Positions 1 through 5,654 of a stretch of 5,654 nt of DNA are shown piece after piece. The notes below the pieces were generated by a model. It was given only the letters and a program-made list of their open reading frames with translations. It was not told the DNA's origin and searched no databases. Numbering within the stretch: position 1 is the first letter of the stretch; every line of letters begins with the position of its first letter. Source of the DNA: Nitrospira sp. GTDB lineage: Bacteria; Nitrospirota; Nitrospiria; Nitrospirales; Nitrospiraceae. A program made the translations under genes and the position numbers. The stretch spans positions 1 to 5,654 of the forward strand of contig JAICVE010000204.1 in the NCBI GenBank assembly GCA_025935475.1, read 5' to 3'.

Positions 1-192
1 CATATGTTGATACGTCGGCATCCCCCACGCACGGACGAACGCGCGTGGTTCGAGTTTACGAAGCGTGAGCTCATTGTTTCTGATTTTTCGCTCCTGCTCG
101 GCGATCGGCGGCATCCCCATGCATCCAGACAGCACGCCGAGCCCGGCCATTGCGATCAGCACGGCTGCCAACGGGCCATACCGACACCTCAC
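1..192 (-). CDS. Putative lipoprotein, N-terminal part (runs off the window)
   Basis: An open frame of 64 codons begins at a GTG and continues past base 1 without a stop. The predicted N-terminus is a textbook lipoprotein signal peptide: a short basic n-region (Arg2, Arg4), a hydrophobic stretch at about residues 8-22, and the lipobox L-S-G-C with the lipidated Cys at residue 24. The next residue is Met, not Asp, so the usual Lol-avoidance signal for inner-membrane retention is absent; outer-membrane placement is an inference. The mature part begins MGMPPIAEQERKIRNNE and is polar and charged, with a W-G-x-P segment near residues 56-59. The GTG start is supported by GGAGG five bases upstream and by a 4-bp GTGA overlap with the DUF971 stop codon, which suggests translational coupling. 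I do not recognise the family, and the C-terminal part is not visible, so no function is assigned. Confidence 0.75.
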   Translation of the reverse strand, partial: MRCRYGPLAAVLIAMAGLGVLSGCMGMPPIAEQERKIRNNELTLRKLEPRAFVRAWGMPTYQHM

Positions 193-545
193 ATGAGCCT
201 CCGGCTCTTCGGCTCCGCCACCTTCACAGGTTGACACAGGTCACACTGGCATAAGCCGCGCAGCAACTTATAGGAATAGATGCCGGTATCGTGGCCGTCG
301 CTCCATTTAAACTGAAGCGCATATCGACCGACCGACTCGATGTCCTGCAGCATGATCAGCAGCGGCACATCGTCATTGTTCAGCCTACGCACGCCTGTCC
401 ATTCGTCAACGCAGGCCGCGCAAGGGCAGTGAAGTCGAAGATGGCGAACCGGATAGACGCCGTGGTGCCCGTCGCTCCATTCGATCCCGAGCACGCCCTT
501 GTCCAACCAGGACAAGTCTTTAGGTTCAAGTTGAGTGTCAGCCAT
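189..545 (-). CDS. DUF971 (gamma-butyrobetaine hydroxylase N-terminal-like) protein
   Basis: This is a 118-residue soluble protein of the DUF971 / GBBH-like N-terminal family (PF06155). Recognisable family features are I-E-W-S-D-G-H at 21-27, H-L-R-L-H-C-P-C-A-A-C ending at Cys45, the D-E-W-T-G segment at 47-51, S-V-G-R-Y-A-L at 71-77 and W-S-D-G-H-D-T-G-I-Y at 81-90. In human BBOX1 the related domain binds zinc through a CxCxxC motif and a distant His. By analogy the ligands here would be Cys40, Cys42, Cys45 and His85 (inference). A second CxCxxC lies at Cys99, Cys101 and Cys104. Bacterial members occur alone or fused to Mrp/ApbC-type Fe-S carriers, but their role is not settled. The ATG at 545 has no clear Shine-Dalgarno. 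An in-frame GTG at 575 would overlap the recO stop by GTGA and add ten residues, so the start is uncertain. The 3' end overlaps the lipoprotein gene. Confidence 0.88.
   Translation of the reverse strand: MADTQLEPKDLSWLDKGVLGIEWSDGHHGVYPVRHLRLHCPCAACVDEWTGVRRLNNDDVPLLIMLQDIESVGRYALQFKWSDGHDTGIYSYKLLRGLCQCDLCQPVKVAEPKSRRLM
198..202 (-). promoter_or_regulatory. Shine-Dalgarno site of the lipoprotein gene
   Basis: The minus strand reads GGAGG here, five bases before the GTG start at 192. It lies inside the last codons of the DUF971 gene. It is the strongest ribosome-binding site in the window and decides the start of the lipoprotein gene, whose frame would otherwise be easy to miss. Confidence 0.7.
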
Positions 546-571
546 GTGCACTGGTTTCGCTCGAACAGCGA

Positions 572-1324
572 TCACATCGATGTCGCCAAAAAATTCACAG
601 GGGGGAGGCGTTTTCCGGCCACCACCGTAACATAGCTCTCTATGGCGTCTTCTATCTCGCCTCGAACCTGGCCGGCTGCCTTCAGCCGCGTGACCATCGT
701 CGGCGCCAGCCGCAAAGCTTGCTGAAGAAACGCCAGGCTGCCGCGTGATAAGGGCAGGCATGGTACCCGTTGCCGGGCCGCGCAGGTCACACAGACGAGG
801 CCGCCGGATGCAGGAGAAAACTGCGGATCCTGAATCTCTTTGGTCTTCCCACAGCCCGCGCAATGGTCGGTCTGGGGGCGAAAACCGGTCAAGCCCAAGA
901 GTCGAATCTGAAATAGTAACGCGGTGAGCGCCGGATCGTCGCTCGTGACCAACGTACGCAGCCCCTGCTCCAATGTCTCAAAGAGATGCGGGTCGGGATC
1001 GCCATCCGGTGTGACAGCACCCACGACATTGGCCATTCGAGCGGCCGCTGCCATCATCGTCAAATCCTCGCGGAATCTCACAAACGGTTCGATCAAATCG
1101 ACCTGGGAGACCCGATACAGTGTATCGCCGGATTTTTCAAAGAGATTCAGGTCACACAGGGTCAACGGTTCGAGCGCAGCCCCCATACGACTTTTTGGTC
1201 GCCTCGCCCCCCTTGCGACCGCACGAATTTTTCCCAAATGCTTTGCATAGAAGGTGACGATGCGGTCGGCCTCGCCCCACTTGCGGCTTTTCAAGGTGAT
1301 CGCCTGCGTCTTCACCAACGGCAT
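572..1324 (-). CDS. recO: DNA repair protein RecO
   Basis: This 250-residue protein is the usual length for RecO, the RecFOR mediator that binds SSB and anneals or loads RecA at single-stranded gaps. The N-terminal OB fold opens with PLVKTQAITLKSRKWGEADR, followed by V-T-F-Y-A-K-H-L-G-K and A-R-G-A-R-R-P-K-S-R, the typical RecO start with its basic DNA-binding patch. A helical domain follows, containing L-x-G-L-T-G-F-R-P at about 142-150. The zinc-finger cysteines are Cys155, Cys158, Cys178 and Cys181 (C-x2-C-x19-C-x2-C), so the metal site is intact. I chose the ATG at 1324 because the canonical RecO N-terminus begins there; GGGTGA lies four bases upstream as a weak ribosome-binding site. The gene follows mgtE after 54 bp and precedes DUF971. 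Near its end it carries C6 and T6 runs (see the slippery-site entry). Confidence 0.95.
   Translation of the reverse strand: MPLVKTQAITLKSRKWGEADRIVTFYAKHLGKIRAVARGARRPKSRMGAALEPLTLCDLNLFEKSGDTLYRVSQVDLIEPFVRFREDLTMMAAAARMANVVGAVTPDGDPDPHLFETLEQGLRTLVTSDDPALTALLFQIRLLGLTGFRPQTDHCAGCGKTKEIQDPQFSPASGGLVCVTCAARQRVPCLPLSRGSLAFLQQALRLAPTMVTRLKAAGQVRGEIEDAIESYVTVVAGKRLPPVNFLATSM
587..605 (-). other. Two consecutive -1 slippery heptamers at the recO 3' end
   Basis: Read in the recO frame, the minus strand contains C CCC CCT (605-599) and then T TTT TTG (593-587), six bases apart, five codons or more before the recO stop. Both match the X XXY YYZ form needed for -1 slippage. The -1 frame is open from there through GTG 575 and ATG 545 into the DUF971 gene, with no stop codon between. 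A slip would make a RecO-DUF971 fusion of about 378 residues. That the heptamers are present is seen directly; that they are used is speculation. I see no strong downstream hairpin. Confidence 0.35.
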
Positions 1325-1378
1325 ACAGTCACCCAGCAAACGTAAGCGATGCAAAAAGAGACAATCCGAAGCTCGCCA

Positions 1379-2839
1379 CTATCGGAGATATTCCATAAAG
1401 ATGGTGGCAAGCGTAAGGTAGATGGTGATGCCCGTGATATCGTTCGCCGTCGTCACGAACGGCCCGGCCGCAACGGCAGGATCGACGCCCATGCGCTTCA
1501 AGAGTATCGGCATGAACGTGGCCATGCTCGTGGAGACGAGGAATGCCGTGATGAGCGAGACTCCCACGACCACTCCGAGAAAGCCTTGATGCCAAATCCA
1601 ACCGACCAGCGACAATATGATGCCGCAAGCCACACCCATCAACAGCCCGATCTTCACTTCGCGGAAAAAGACGTTCCAGACGTCGGTCACCTCGACCAAC
1701 CCGGTTGCGAGGCCACGGATAATGAGCGTCGACGACTGAAGTCCAACGTTACCGCCCATGGCGGCAATCACGGGAATGAAACTCACGATGGCGACGACTT
1801 CTTGGATCGTATAGCGAAACTCCCAGAGGATGGCACCGGAAAGCAAACTGCCGACGAGGTTGGTGAATAGCCATGGGAGCCGTACCTTGGCCGCCGCAAC
1901 GCTGGAAGACTTGGAGACGGCCTCCTCTTGCACGGCGCCGGCCATCTTTAACATGTCTTCGGTGGCTTCTTCCCGGATCACGTCCACGACGTCATCGACC
2001 GTAATGATGCCGACCAGCACACCGTCTTTGTCCACAACGGGAATGGCGAGGAGATTGTAGCTGGCGACCTGCCGCGCAACCTCCTCCTGATCCATGTCCA
2101 CCGTGACGCTGATGACCTCACGGGTGGCGATATTCTTGAGCGGGGTCGCAGGCGGCACCGTCAAGAGCTGGCGCAGCGACAGGACTCCCACCAGATGATC
2201 GTCCTTGTCGGTGACATAAATGTAGAAGACCATCTCAGCGTCCGTCGCCTGTTGTAGGCGCCGGATCGCATCCTGCGCCGTCGCGTCTTCAGACAGCGCA
2301 AAAAACTCCGTGGTCATGATGCCGCCGGCCGTATCTTTTGGATACTTCAAAATGTCGGCGACTTCTGTCGAGTCCTCGGTGCGCATCAGCGACAGAATTT
2401 CCTTCGCACGCTCTTCGGGCAACACACCGAGGATGTAGGCGACGTCGTCGGGCGCCAGGTCCTTGATCAACCAGGCGATATCGGACTGGAGCAGATCTGA
2501 CAAGACCTGGGTGATGCTGTCCGTATCGAGCTCGGAGAGAACCTGCCCGCGCTTGGACTCACCGCGGACCAATTCAAAGACTTCGCGCTTTTCCTTTGGA
2601 GAGGAGAGATGGACGATAACTTTGGCAATATCGGCAGGATGCATCCGGCCCAGCATTTTTGCCAGGTTAGTGATCGCCCCTCGTCGCAAGAGGCGTTGTA
2701 CAGACAAGAGCACGATATCGGACTTGGTCTGCCCTCGCTCGCCTTGCTCCCTCAAGGCATCGCGCAAAACATCTTTGTCCCCGACACGGGGTTTCGGCTC
2801 GAGGGAACGGACTTCAGGTAGTTTTTCCATCGGCTGCAT
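1379..2839 (-). CDS. mgtE: Magnesium transporter MgtE
   Basis: This is a full-length MgtE Mg2+ channel of about 486 residues in the inner membrane. Domains in order (487-residue numbering from GTG 2842): an N-terminal extension of about 45 residues; the cytosolic MgtE N domain at about 50-170, helical and rich in Asp and Glu; CBS1 at about 175-230, starting T-A-G-G-I-M-T-T-E-F; CBS2 at about 237-292, with N-L-L-A-I-P-V-V-D-K-D-G and T-V-D-D-V-V-D-V; and a membrane domain at 320-485 with five hydrophobic segments. The pore signatures are I-A-A-M-G-G-N-V-G-L-Q-S-S-T at 359-372 and A-G-P-F-V-T-T-A-N-D-I-T-G at 459-471. Asp468 corresponds to the conserved Mg2+-selecting Asp of the Thermus protein. 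Family knowledge: Mg2+ bound between the N and CBS domains closes the channel. The start is uncertain (GTG 2842, ATG 2839 or ATG 2830), with no good ribosome-binding site. Only about 10 bp separate it from era, so there is no room for an M-box riboswitch. Confidence 0.95.
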   Translation of the reverse strand: MQPMEKLPEVRSLEPKPRVGDKDVLRDALREQGERGQTKSDIVLLSVQRLLRRGAITNLAKMLGRMHPADIAKVIVHLSSPKEKREVFELVRGESKRGQVLSELDTDSITQVLSDLLQSDIAWLIKDLAPDDVAYILGVLPEERAKEILSLMRTEDSTEVADILKYPKDTAGGIMTTEFFALSEDATAQDAIRRLQQATDAEMVFYIYVTDKDDHLVGVLSLRQLLTVPPATPLKNIATREVISVTVDMDQEEVARQVASYNLLAIPVVDKDGVLVGIITVDDVVDVIREEATEDMLKMAGAVQEEAVSKSSSVAAAKVRLPWLFTNLVGSLLSGAILWEFRYTIQEVVAIVSFIPVIAAMGGNVGLQSSTLIIRGLATGLVEVTDVWNVFFREVKIGLLMGVACGIILSLVGWIWHQGFLGVVVGVSLITAFLVSTSMATFMPILLKRMGVDPAVAAGPFVTTANDITGITIYLTLATIFMEYLR

Positions 2840-2849
2840 CACTGACTTG

Positions 2850-3734
2850 CTAATACCCCAGTTCGATGAGCACGTGCTCGTCTTCGCGCCACGCCTCCCG
2901 CACTTTCACCCATAGCTGCAAAAAGACCTTGATGCCGAACAGTCGTTCCATCTCGATCCGGGCCTCGGTGCCGACTGTTTTCAGTCGCTCCCCGTGTTTC
3001 CCAATGACGATGGCTTTGTGCGACTCCCGTTCGACCAGGACGGACGCACTGATGCGTGCCAGTGTGCCTTCCTCGACGAACTCGTCGATCTCGACGGCCA
3101 ATGAATAGGGTATCTCTTCACGCGTCTGGCGCAACAGTTTTTCTCGAATCATTTCGGCCGCCAGCGTCCGCATCGTTTGGTCGGTCACTGTCTCATCATC
3201 GTAGGCCCCTTCGCCTTCGGGAAGATACGAGACCGTGACAGCCACAAGACGTTGCACGTTATCTCCTGTCTGGGCCGACACCGGCACGACCTCGGTCCAG
3301 GCACACATCCTGGCATACGTCTCGATCACCGGAAGCAGCTTCATCTTGTTCACAAGGTCGACCTTGTTCAGGACAAGGATGACGGGGCGCGGCTGTTTCT
3401 TCAGAGCCGCCTTCACATGGTCCAAGACAAGGAGATCGCCGGGTCCCGGCAAACTCGTGGCGTCCATAAGCACGAACAGAAGATCGGCCTCTTCCAACGT
3501 CTCTACTGCCGTGCGGACCATCCGACGATTCAGGAGATGCTGCGGCTTGTGCAGTCCCGGCGTATCCAGCAACGCGATCTGGGCCCCCTCTGCATGCACG
3601 ACGCCGAGAATCCTCGTTCGAGTCGTCTGGGGCTTATCCGAGACGATGGCAATCTTCTCGTTCAGCAGGCGATTCAGTAATGTGGACTTCCCCACGTTCG
3701 ACCGACCGACAATGGCTACCGTGCCGAACTTCAT
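2850..3734 (-). CDS. era: GTPase Era (30S ribosome assembly)
   Basis: This 294-residue protein is the normal length for Era, the GTPase that binds the 3' end of 16S rRNA and helps complete the 30S subunit. All G motifs are intact: G1 G-R-S-N-V-G-K-S at 10-17, G2 with P-Q-T-T-R-T-R at 35-41, G3 D-T-P-G at 57-60, G4 N-K-V-D at 123-126, and G5 S-A-Q at 153-155. The C-terminal KH RNA-binding domain spans about 200-282 and has its G-x-x-G loop as G-K-H-G at 245-248, in the typical setting I-V-I-G-K-H-G-E-R-L-K-x-x-G-T-E-A-R. The ATG at 3734 overlaps the upstream ftsB stop by ATGA, and GAGGAG at 3751-3746 lies eleven bases upstream, so translation is probably coupled to ftsB. Era often lies beside recO or rnc in bacteria; here mgtE intervenes. 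Confidence 0.97.
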   Translation of the reverse strand: MKFGTVAIVGRSNVGKSTLLNRLLNEKIAIVSDKPQTTRTRILGVVHAEGAQIALLDTPGLHKPQHLLNRRMVRTAVETLEEADLLFVLMDATSLPGPGDLLVLDHVKAALKKQPRPVILVLNKVDLVNKMKLLPVIETYARMCAWTEVVPVSAQTGDNVQRLVAVTVSYLPEGEGAYDDETVTDQTMRTLAAEMIREKLLRQTREEIPYSLAVEIDEFVEEGTLARISASVLVERESHKAIVIGKHGERLKTVGTEARIEMERLFGIKVFLQLWVKVREAWREDEHVLIELGY

Positions 3735-4081
3735 GGTCGGACACGCTCCTCGGGACCATCCGGCACCACCTGATAGACCGTTTCGCCTTTACGAACATAG
3801 CCAAGCCGTTCCCGGGCCAACTGTTCGATCCGGGCAGGATCATGCTCCAACCGATCGATTTCTCCGCGCAAGACCGTCGTGGTCCGCTGCAGGTCTTGGA
3901 TGTCCCGTCCAAGCTGTTGGGCATGGTCGCGCATGGAAAAATAGCGTGGAATCCCCATTTCACCGAAGAAGAGGGCCAGCAACAGCAGGAGGCACATGCC
4001 GGCGCCGATATACTGTGCACCGATGACCCAGCGCCGCTGCCAGTCCAACCACTCCCGCCCGCGATTGCGTTTAACGATCAT
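3731..4081 (-). CDS. ftsB: FtsB/DivIC-family septum formation initiator
   Basis: This 116-residue bitopic membrane protein has the FtsB/DivIC architecture (PF04977). A basic cytoplasmic tail with R-R-W lies at 1-20. One transmembrane helix spans about 21-43 (L-L-L-L-L-A-L-F-F core). A periplasmic heptad-rich coiled coil runs from about 50 to 80, and the family hallmark A-R-E-R-L-G-Y-V-R-K-G-E-T-V-Y is at 89-103. In characterised bacteria this protein pairs with FtsL and FtsQ and helps activate FtsWI septal peptidoglycan synthesis. FtsB and DivIC cannot be told apart by sequence alone; the symbol follows the Gram-negative usage. The ATG at 4081 gives the expected short basic N-terminus; an in-frame upstream ATG at 4111 would add ten residues that run through the G-rich spacer. 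Adjacency to eno is common for this gene in several bacterial groups. Its stop overlaps the era start by four bases. Confidence 0.9.
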   Translation of the reverse strand: MIVKRNRGREWLDWQRRWVIGAQYIGAGMCLLLLLALFFGEMGIPRYFSMRDHAQQLGRDIQDLQRTTTVLRGEIDRLEHDPARIEQLARERLGYVRKGETVYQVVPDGPEERVRP

Positions 4082-4091
4082 ACAGTTAATC

Positions 4092-4130
4092 TCACCCACC
4101 CACCGCGGCAATCTTTTTCACCCGCCCACC
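4092..4130 (-). repeat. G-rich 13-bp direct repeat pair in the eno-ftsB spacer
   Basis: The minus strand carries GGTGGGTGGGTGA at 4104-4092 and GGTGGGCGGGTGA at 4130-4118, identical except for one base and offset by 26 bp. Together with the neighbouring G5 run (4133-4129) they give five G-runs of at least three just upstream of ftsB. The 19-base separation between the two clusters (4102-4120) is too long for a canonical G-quadruplex, so a fold is only possible. The copy nearer ftsB lies ten bases before its ATG and may double as a poor ribosome-binding region. Confidence 0.5.
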
Positions 4131-4132
4131 CC

Positions 4133-4149
4133 CGATTGCTTCGCAATCG
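4133..4149 (-). repeat. Perfect 7-bp hairpin between eno and ftsB
   Basis: The minus strand reads CGATTGC-GAA-GCAATCG, a perfect inverted repeat with a three-base loop, 32 bp after the eno stop. The core GCGAAGC is a known exceptionally stable mini-hairpin in DNA. It is followed by a G-rich stretch, not by a T-run; the first T-run-like tract is absent (an A5 lies about 15 bases on). It is therefore not a standard intrinsic terminator. It could be an mRNA processing or stability element between eno and ftsB (inference). Confidence 0.5.
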
Positions 4150-4181
4150 ATTCCCCAGGACGCGCCACTCCGCGATTCTCA

Positions 4182-5468
4182 TTAGGCTCGACCAGGCATC
4201 GCCTCCCGACCACGATAGACGGCGGCACTTCCCAACTCTTCCTCGATCCGAAGCAATTGATTGTACTTTGCCACACGATCGGTCCTGGACAATGACCCCG
4301 TTTTGATGAGGCCGCTGTTCGTCGCAACCGCCACGTCGGCAATGGTGGTATCCTCGGTTTCCCCTGAGCGATGGGAGATAATTGCCGTGTAGCCAGACCG
4401 TTTGGCTAATTCGATGGCTTCCAGCGTCTCGGTCAAGGTGCCGATTTGATTCAGCTTGATCAGAATCGAGTTGCCGATGCCTTCATCGATGCCTTTGGCG
4501 AAGATTTCAACGTTGGTCACAAAAATGTCGTCGCCGACAAGCTGCACCCGCTTGCCCAGCTTTTCAGTCAGCATCTTCCAGCCTTTCCAGTCGACTTCGC
4601 TCAAACCGTCTTCGATCGAGAGAATTGGGTAACGATCGAGCAGCTTCGCGTAGTACGCAATCATCTCCTCCGAAGAACGCTCCCGTTGTTTCTCAGCTTC
4701 CAGCACGTACCGATTCTTGTCGTAGAGCTCGCTGGCCGCACAATCCAACGCCAGCGCAATGTCCCGTCCCGGCTGGTAGCCGGCCTCTTCGACCGCCTGC
4801 ATGATCAACGTCAGCGCTTCCTCATTGGATTGCAGATCAGGGGCAAACCCGCCCTCGTCGCCGACGGCCGTGCTGAGCCCCTTCTTTTTCAACAGCGCTT
4901 TCAGGGAATGGAATACCTCCGTTGCCATTCGCACGGCTTCGCTGAAGTGACTGGCGCCGACCGGGACGATCATGAATTCCTGAAGGTCCAGCCGATTGTC
5001 GGCGTGGGCGCCGCCGTTGATGATGTTCATGAGCGGAACTGGCAGGACCCGCGCATTGGTTCCACCCAAGTACCGATACAGCGGTTGGCCGGTCTCACTG
5101 GCGGCCGCCTTGGCCACCGCGAGCGAGACTCCGAGGATTGCATTGGCGCCGAGCTTGCCCTTGGTTTTCGTTCCGTCCAACTCGATCATCGCCTGGTCGA
5201 TGCTGACCTGGTCGAAGGCGTCTTTCCCTAACAGCTCGGGCGCGATGGTCTTGCCGATATTGGCCACCGCCTTCGATACACCCTTGCCCATCCAGCGCTT
5301 CTTATCGCCGTCACGTAGTTCGATCGCTTCCTTCTCACCGGTCGAGGCCCCGGAGGGAACTGCGGCACGGCCTTTGGCGCCACTTTCCAGCGTGACCTCC
5401 GCTTCGACCGTGGGATTTCCCCGTGAATCGATGACCTGCCTGCCCTTGATGTCTCTGATTGCGCTCAT
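4182..5468 (-). CDS. eno: Enolase (phosphopyruvate hydratase)
   Basis: This 428-residue protein is a complete enolase, interconverting 2-phosphoglycerate and phosphoenolpyruvate in glycolysis and gluconeogenesis; it is cytosolic and in many bacteria also part of the RNA degradosome. The N-terminal domain begins with I-x-D-I-K-G-R-Q-V-I-D-S-R-G-N-P-T-V-E, and the mobile active-site loop V-P-S-G-A-S-T-G is at 37-44. Active-site residues are all present, by analogy with the E. coli enzyme at an offset of four: His155, Glu164, Glu205 in G-D-E-G-G, Lys338 in the signature L-I-K-L-N-Q-I-G-T, His366-Arg367-Ser368, and Lys389. The Mg2+ ligands are Asp242, Glu286 and Asp313. The ATG at 5468 gives the canonical N-terminus and has GGAG at 5481-5478 nine bases upstream. 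The gene follows gatB after 16 bp and precedes ftsB after 100 bp. Confidence 0.98.
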   Translation of the reverse strand: MSAIRDIKGRQVIDSRGNPTVEAEVTLESGAKGRAAVPSGASTGEKEAIELRDGDKKRWMGKGVSKAVANIGKTIAPELLGKDAFDQVSIDQAMIELDGTKTKGKLGANAILGVSLAVAKAAASETGQPLYRYLGGTNARVLPVPLMNIINGGAHADNRLDLQEFMIVPVGASHFSEAVRMATEVFHSLKALLKKKGLSTAVGDEGGFAPDLQSNEEALTLIMQAVEEAGYQPGRDIALALDCAASELYDKNRYVLEAEKQRERSSEEMIAYYAKLLDRYPILSIEDGLSEVDWKGWKMLTEKLGKRVQLVGDDIFVTNVEIFAKGIDEGIGNSILIKLNQIGTLTETLEAIELAKRSGYTAIISHRSGETEDTTIADVAVATNSGLIKTGSLSRTDRVAKYNQLLRIEEELGSAAVYRGREAMPGRA

Positions 5469-5484
5469 GTCTCTTCGCTCCAGT

Positions 5485-5654
5485 TCACTCCAACTTGTGT
5501 TTTAGCAGCTCATTCACTTTGCCGGGATTCGCCTTCCCTCCGCTTGTTTTCATCACCTGCCCGACCAGGAAGCCCAATACCTGCTGCTTCCCTTGTTTGA
5601 ACTGCGCGACCTGAGCGGGATTCTTCGCCAGCACCTCGTCGATGACCTGGTTGA
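5485..5654 (-). CDS. gatB: Aspartyl/glutamyl-tRNA amidotransferase subunit B, C-terminal end (partial)
   Basis: The last 55 codons of a gene that enters from beyond the window end at TGA 5487-5485. The visible protein, beginning NQVIDEVLAKNPAQVAQFKQ and continuing with G-K-x-Q-x-L-G-F-L-V-G-Q-V-M-K and ending A-N-P-G-K-V-N-E-L-L-K-H-K-L-E, is the YqeY-like tail domain of GatB. This domain contacts tRNA in the GatCAB complex, which converts Glu-tRNA(Gln) and/or Asp-tRNA(Asn) to the amide forms. The G-x-L-V-G-x-V-M-K and N-P-x-x-V-N-x-L-L elements are diagnostic. A YqeY-domain protein alone could look similar, but the exact tail fits GatB best. The catalytic kinase domain lies outside the window. 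The stop is 16 bp from eno, consistent with co-transcription. Confidence 0.92.
   Translation of the reverse strand, partial: NQVIDEVLAKNPAQVAQFKQGKQQVLGFLVGQVMKTSGGKANPGKVNELLKHKLE

Noticed and set aside
574..583. Ten-base palindrome ACATCGATGT at the recO stop
   Set aside because: A 10-bp perfect palindrome is expected by chance at this scale, and it lies within coding sequence without a partner site.
1353..1386. Possible intrinsic terminator between mgtE and recO
   Set aside because: The stem is only 5 bp (1382-1386 with 1365-1369) around a 12-base loop, and the T5 tract lies about seven bases beyond the stem. This is too weak to call.
1349..1870. 173-codon plus-strand frame rich in His, Asp and Arg
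   Set aside because: It mirrors the hydrophobic codons of the MgtE membrane domain in another frame, which explains its odd composition.
3235..4026. 263-codon open frame on the plus strand
   Set aside because: It is antisense to era and ftsB, whose products have full family motifs. Its translation shows no recognisable domain and has the composition of a shadow frame.
4095..4133. Canonical G-quadruplex on the minus strand
   Set aside because: There are five G-runs, but only three are closely spaced on one side and two on the other, with 19 bases between. It does not meet the usual short-loop rule.
4446..5231. 261-codon open frame on the plus strand
   Set aside because: It is antisense to enolase, which is complete and has all catalytic residues. 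Long antisense frames are expected in GC-rich genes with strong codon bias.

Overview
The window is a compact, ordinary chromosomal segment from a moderately GC-rich bacterium. Every supported gene lies on the minus strand. In transcription order (high to low coordinates) they are the gatB 3' end, eno, an ftsB/divIC-type septum gene, era, mgtE, recO, a DUF971 gene, and the 5' end of a lipoprotein gene. The gene set is housekeeping. The protein flavour and the order eno / septum initiator / era suggest an environmental Gram-negative lineage. My best guess is Nitrospirota (Nitrospira-like), by impression only; no phylogenetic marker here settles it.

Layout: gatB ends 16 bp before eno. A 100-bp gap separates eno from ftsB and holds the only notable non-coding structure: a perfect 7-bp hairpin and two G-rich direct repeats. 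From ftsB onward the genes are packed tightly. ftsB and era overlap by 4 bp (ATGA), era and mgtE are about 10 bp apart, and mgtE and recO are 54 bp apart. recO and DUF971 are 26 bp apart, or overlap by GTGA if an upstream GTG is used. DUF971 overlaps the lipoprotein gene by 4 bp (GTGA). This arrangement fits one or two polycistronic transcripts.

Functions: amidation of mischarged Gln/Asn-tRNA (GatB), glycolysis and the RNA degradosome (enolase), divisome assembly (FtsB/DivIC), 30S ribosome maturation (Era), Mg2+ uptake (MgtE), recombinational repair (RecO), a small metal-binding domain protein (DUF971), and an envelope lipoprotein of unknown role. The link between them is growth housekeeping, not one pathway.

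No mobile element, CRISPR array, tRNA, rRNA, phage gene or defence system is visible. The points most worth a second look are two consecutive -1 slippery heptamers at the end of recO that lead in frame into DUF971, the duplicated CxCxxC half-sites in DUF971, mgtE sitting between era and recO, and the structured eno-ftsB spacer. None amounts to clear evidence of an undescribed system.
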